From the NCBI GenBank assembly GCA_965262015.1, contig OZ253494.1, forward strand, positions 930,001 to 994,000: a stretch of 64,000 bases of DNA, given 5' to 3'. Origin of the DNA: G965262015 sp965262015. GTDB taxonomy: Bacteria; Spirochaetota; Leptospiria; Turneriellales; CBDBES01. The first letter of the stretch is position 1; every line of letters starts with the position of its first letter. The notes below the pieces were generated by a model that saw nothing but the letters and a program-made list of their open reading frames with translations, was not told where the DNA came from and ran no database searches. Positions 63,464 to 64,000 of this stretch are shown piece after piece. Made by a program: the position numbers and the translations under genes.

Positions 63464-63997
63464 TTAGGCCTTACCTACCTGTAAATAATCCAGCTCAACT
63501 GGTGTAGAACGACCAAAAATTTCTACCATGACGGTAACTTTATTTTTTTCAGAATTGATTCCATGAATATCACCTTGAAAATTTGCGAAGGGACCGTCTA
63601 AAATTTTAACTGTCTCACCCGTTGCAAACAAAAGTCGAGAAATCGTTTTGTCTTCTTTGATTTCACCCATTTCGGTAAATAGATTTTTTATCTCTTCATC
63701 TGCCAAAATTTGAGGTACATTACCTGAAGATATAAACCCCATCACTCCTGGTATATTACGAATTTTTTGTAAAAGCTCATCTGTCAGATCAAGCTCAATG
63801 AAAACATAACCTGGCATAAATTTTTTCTTAATAATTTTCTTCTTACCTCGCCTCAATTCTCCCATTTCAAGGGTAGGAACTTTAACCTGCTCAATCAATG
63901 CACCATCAGTCCATTTATCTTTAGAGTTTTCTATCAATTGTTTTACTTGGTCTTCCTGGGAAGACAGAGTCTGTAATACATACCAATGTCTAGACAT
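63464..63997 (-). CDS. nusG: Transcription antitermination/elongation factor NusG
   Basis: The complete 177-residue protein has the NGN domain (HWYVLQTLSSQEDQV, MPGYVFIELDL, IPGVMGFISSG) and the C-terminal KOW domain (GETVKILDGPFANFQGDIHG). It binds RNA polymerase and links it to Rho or the ribosome. In most bacteria it follows secE and precedes rplK; here the downstream neighbour is the SRPBCC gene instead, so the usual ribosomal-protein order is broken on this side. The upstream side lies beyond the window. Confidence 0.93.
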   Translation of the reverse strand: MSRHWYVLQTLSSQEDQVKQLIENSKDKWTDGALIEQVKVPTLEMGELRRGKKKIIKKKFMPGYVFIELDLTDELLQKIRNIPGVMGFISSGNVPQILADEEIKNLFTEMGEIKEDKTISRLLFATGETVKILDGPFANFQGDIHGINSEKNKVTVMVEIFGRSTPVELDYLQVGKA

Positions 63998-64000
63998 TTA

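Overview
This is an AT-rich bacterial chromosome segment from a Gram-negative-type (diderm) cell. That follows from a predicted outer-membrane beta-barrel protein, a lipoprotein, a periplasmic HtrA protease, and housekeeping genes such as nusG, guaB, glyA, ispG, sucA and glyS. I cannot place the phylum. The DUF4015-type glycosidase-like protein and the fused BC-BCCP-CT carboxylase would fit a spirochaete-like or deltaproteobacterial-like lineage, but the separate glycyl-tRNA synthetase beta subunit argues against a typical spirochaete. Decayed insertion sequences, pseudogenes and eroded enzymes suggest a genome undergoing reduction or relaxed selection.

Layout. 1-7.8 kb (minus strand): sucA, a GH31-like protein that has lost its catalytic motifs, epmA, a decayed ORF and an acyl-CoA dehydrogenase. 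8.0-8.85 kb: two small heat-shock proteins behind a near-perfect CIRCE (HrcA) operator. 8.9-9.9 kb: an IS30-type relic. Then a hotdog thioesterase and tRNA-Leu(CAA). 10.5-18.1 kb (minus): an apparent operon rhodanese-ispG-glyA-htrA-guaB-DUF4015 protein. 18.2-22.6 kb: a protein with twelve 7-residue repeats, a CcmB-like permease without a normal start codon, and a secreted metalloprotease/propeller/barrel protein. 22.7-23.4 kb: a second IS30 relic. 23.5-29.5 kb: a tiny membrane protein behind a palindromic operator-like site, dprA, a secreted HNH nuclease, a TIGR01777 epimerase, a GAF/HD-GYP protein and a BtuF-like protein. 30.0-41.5 kb (plus): bioA-bioD-birA followed by a 1954-residue biotin carboxylase fusion, glyS and a TPR protein. 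This run links biotin synthesis, biotin ligation and the biotin enzyme.

41.6-60.3 kb is a defence island, all on the minus strand. It holds three mosaic copies of an Eco57I/TaqI-type methylase (about 1170-1180 residues) plus the 3' stub of a fourth. One intact PLD-nuclease/SNF2 helicase partner is present, and a second helicase survives only as a pseudogene. Also here are a HAD phosphatase, a three-Cys-motif DUF5131 protein overlapping its partner TcmP, and several very small ORFs, one or two of which are coupled to methylase stop codons. The three methylases have nearly the same N and C termini but different specificity regions. This looks like a duplicating, recombining restriction-like system in which copies 1 and 3 have lost or replaced their helicase partner. 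An IS30 terminus sits at the island's right edge.

60.4-64 kb (minus): an LtaS-like membrane sulfatase, a lipoprotein, an SRPBCC protein and nusG. The genes from the sulfatase to nusG look native again. All statements come from reading the sequence and from family knowledge; no searches were run.
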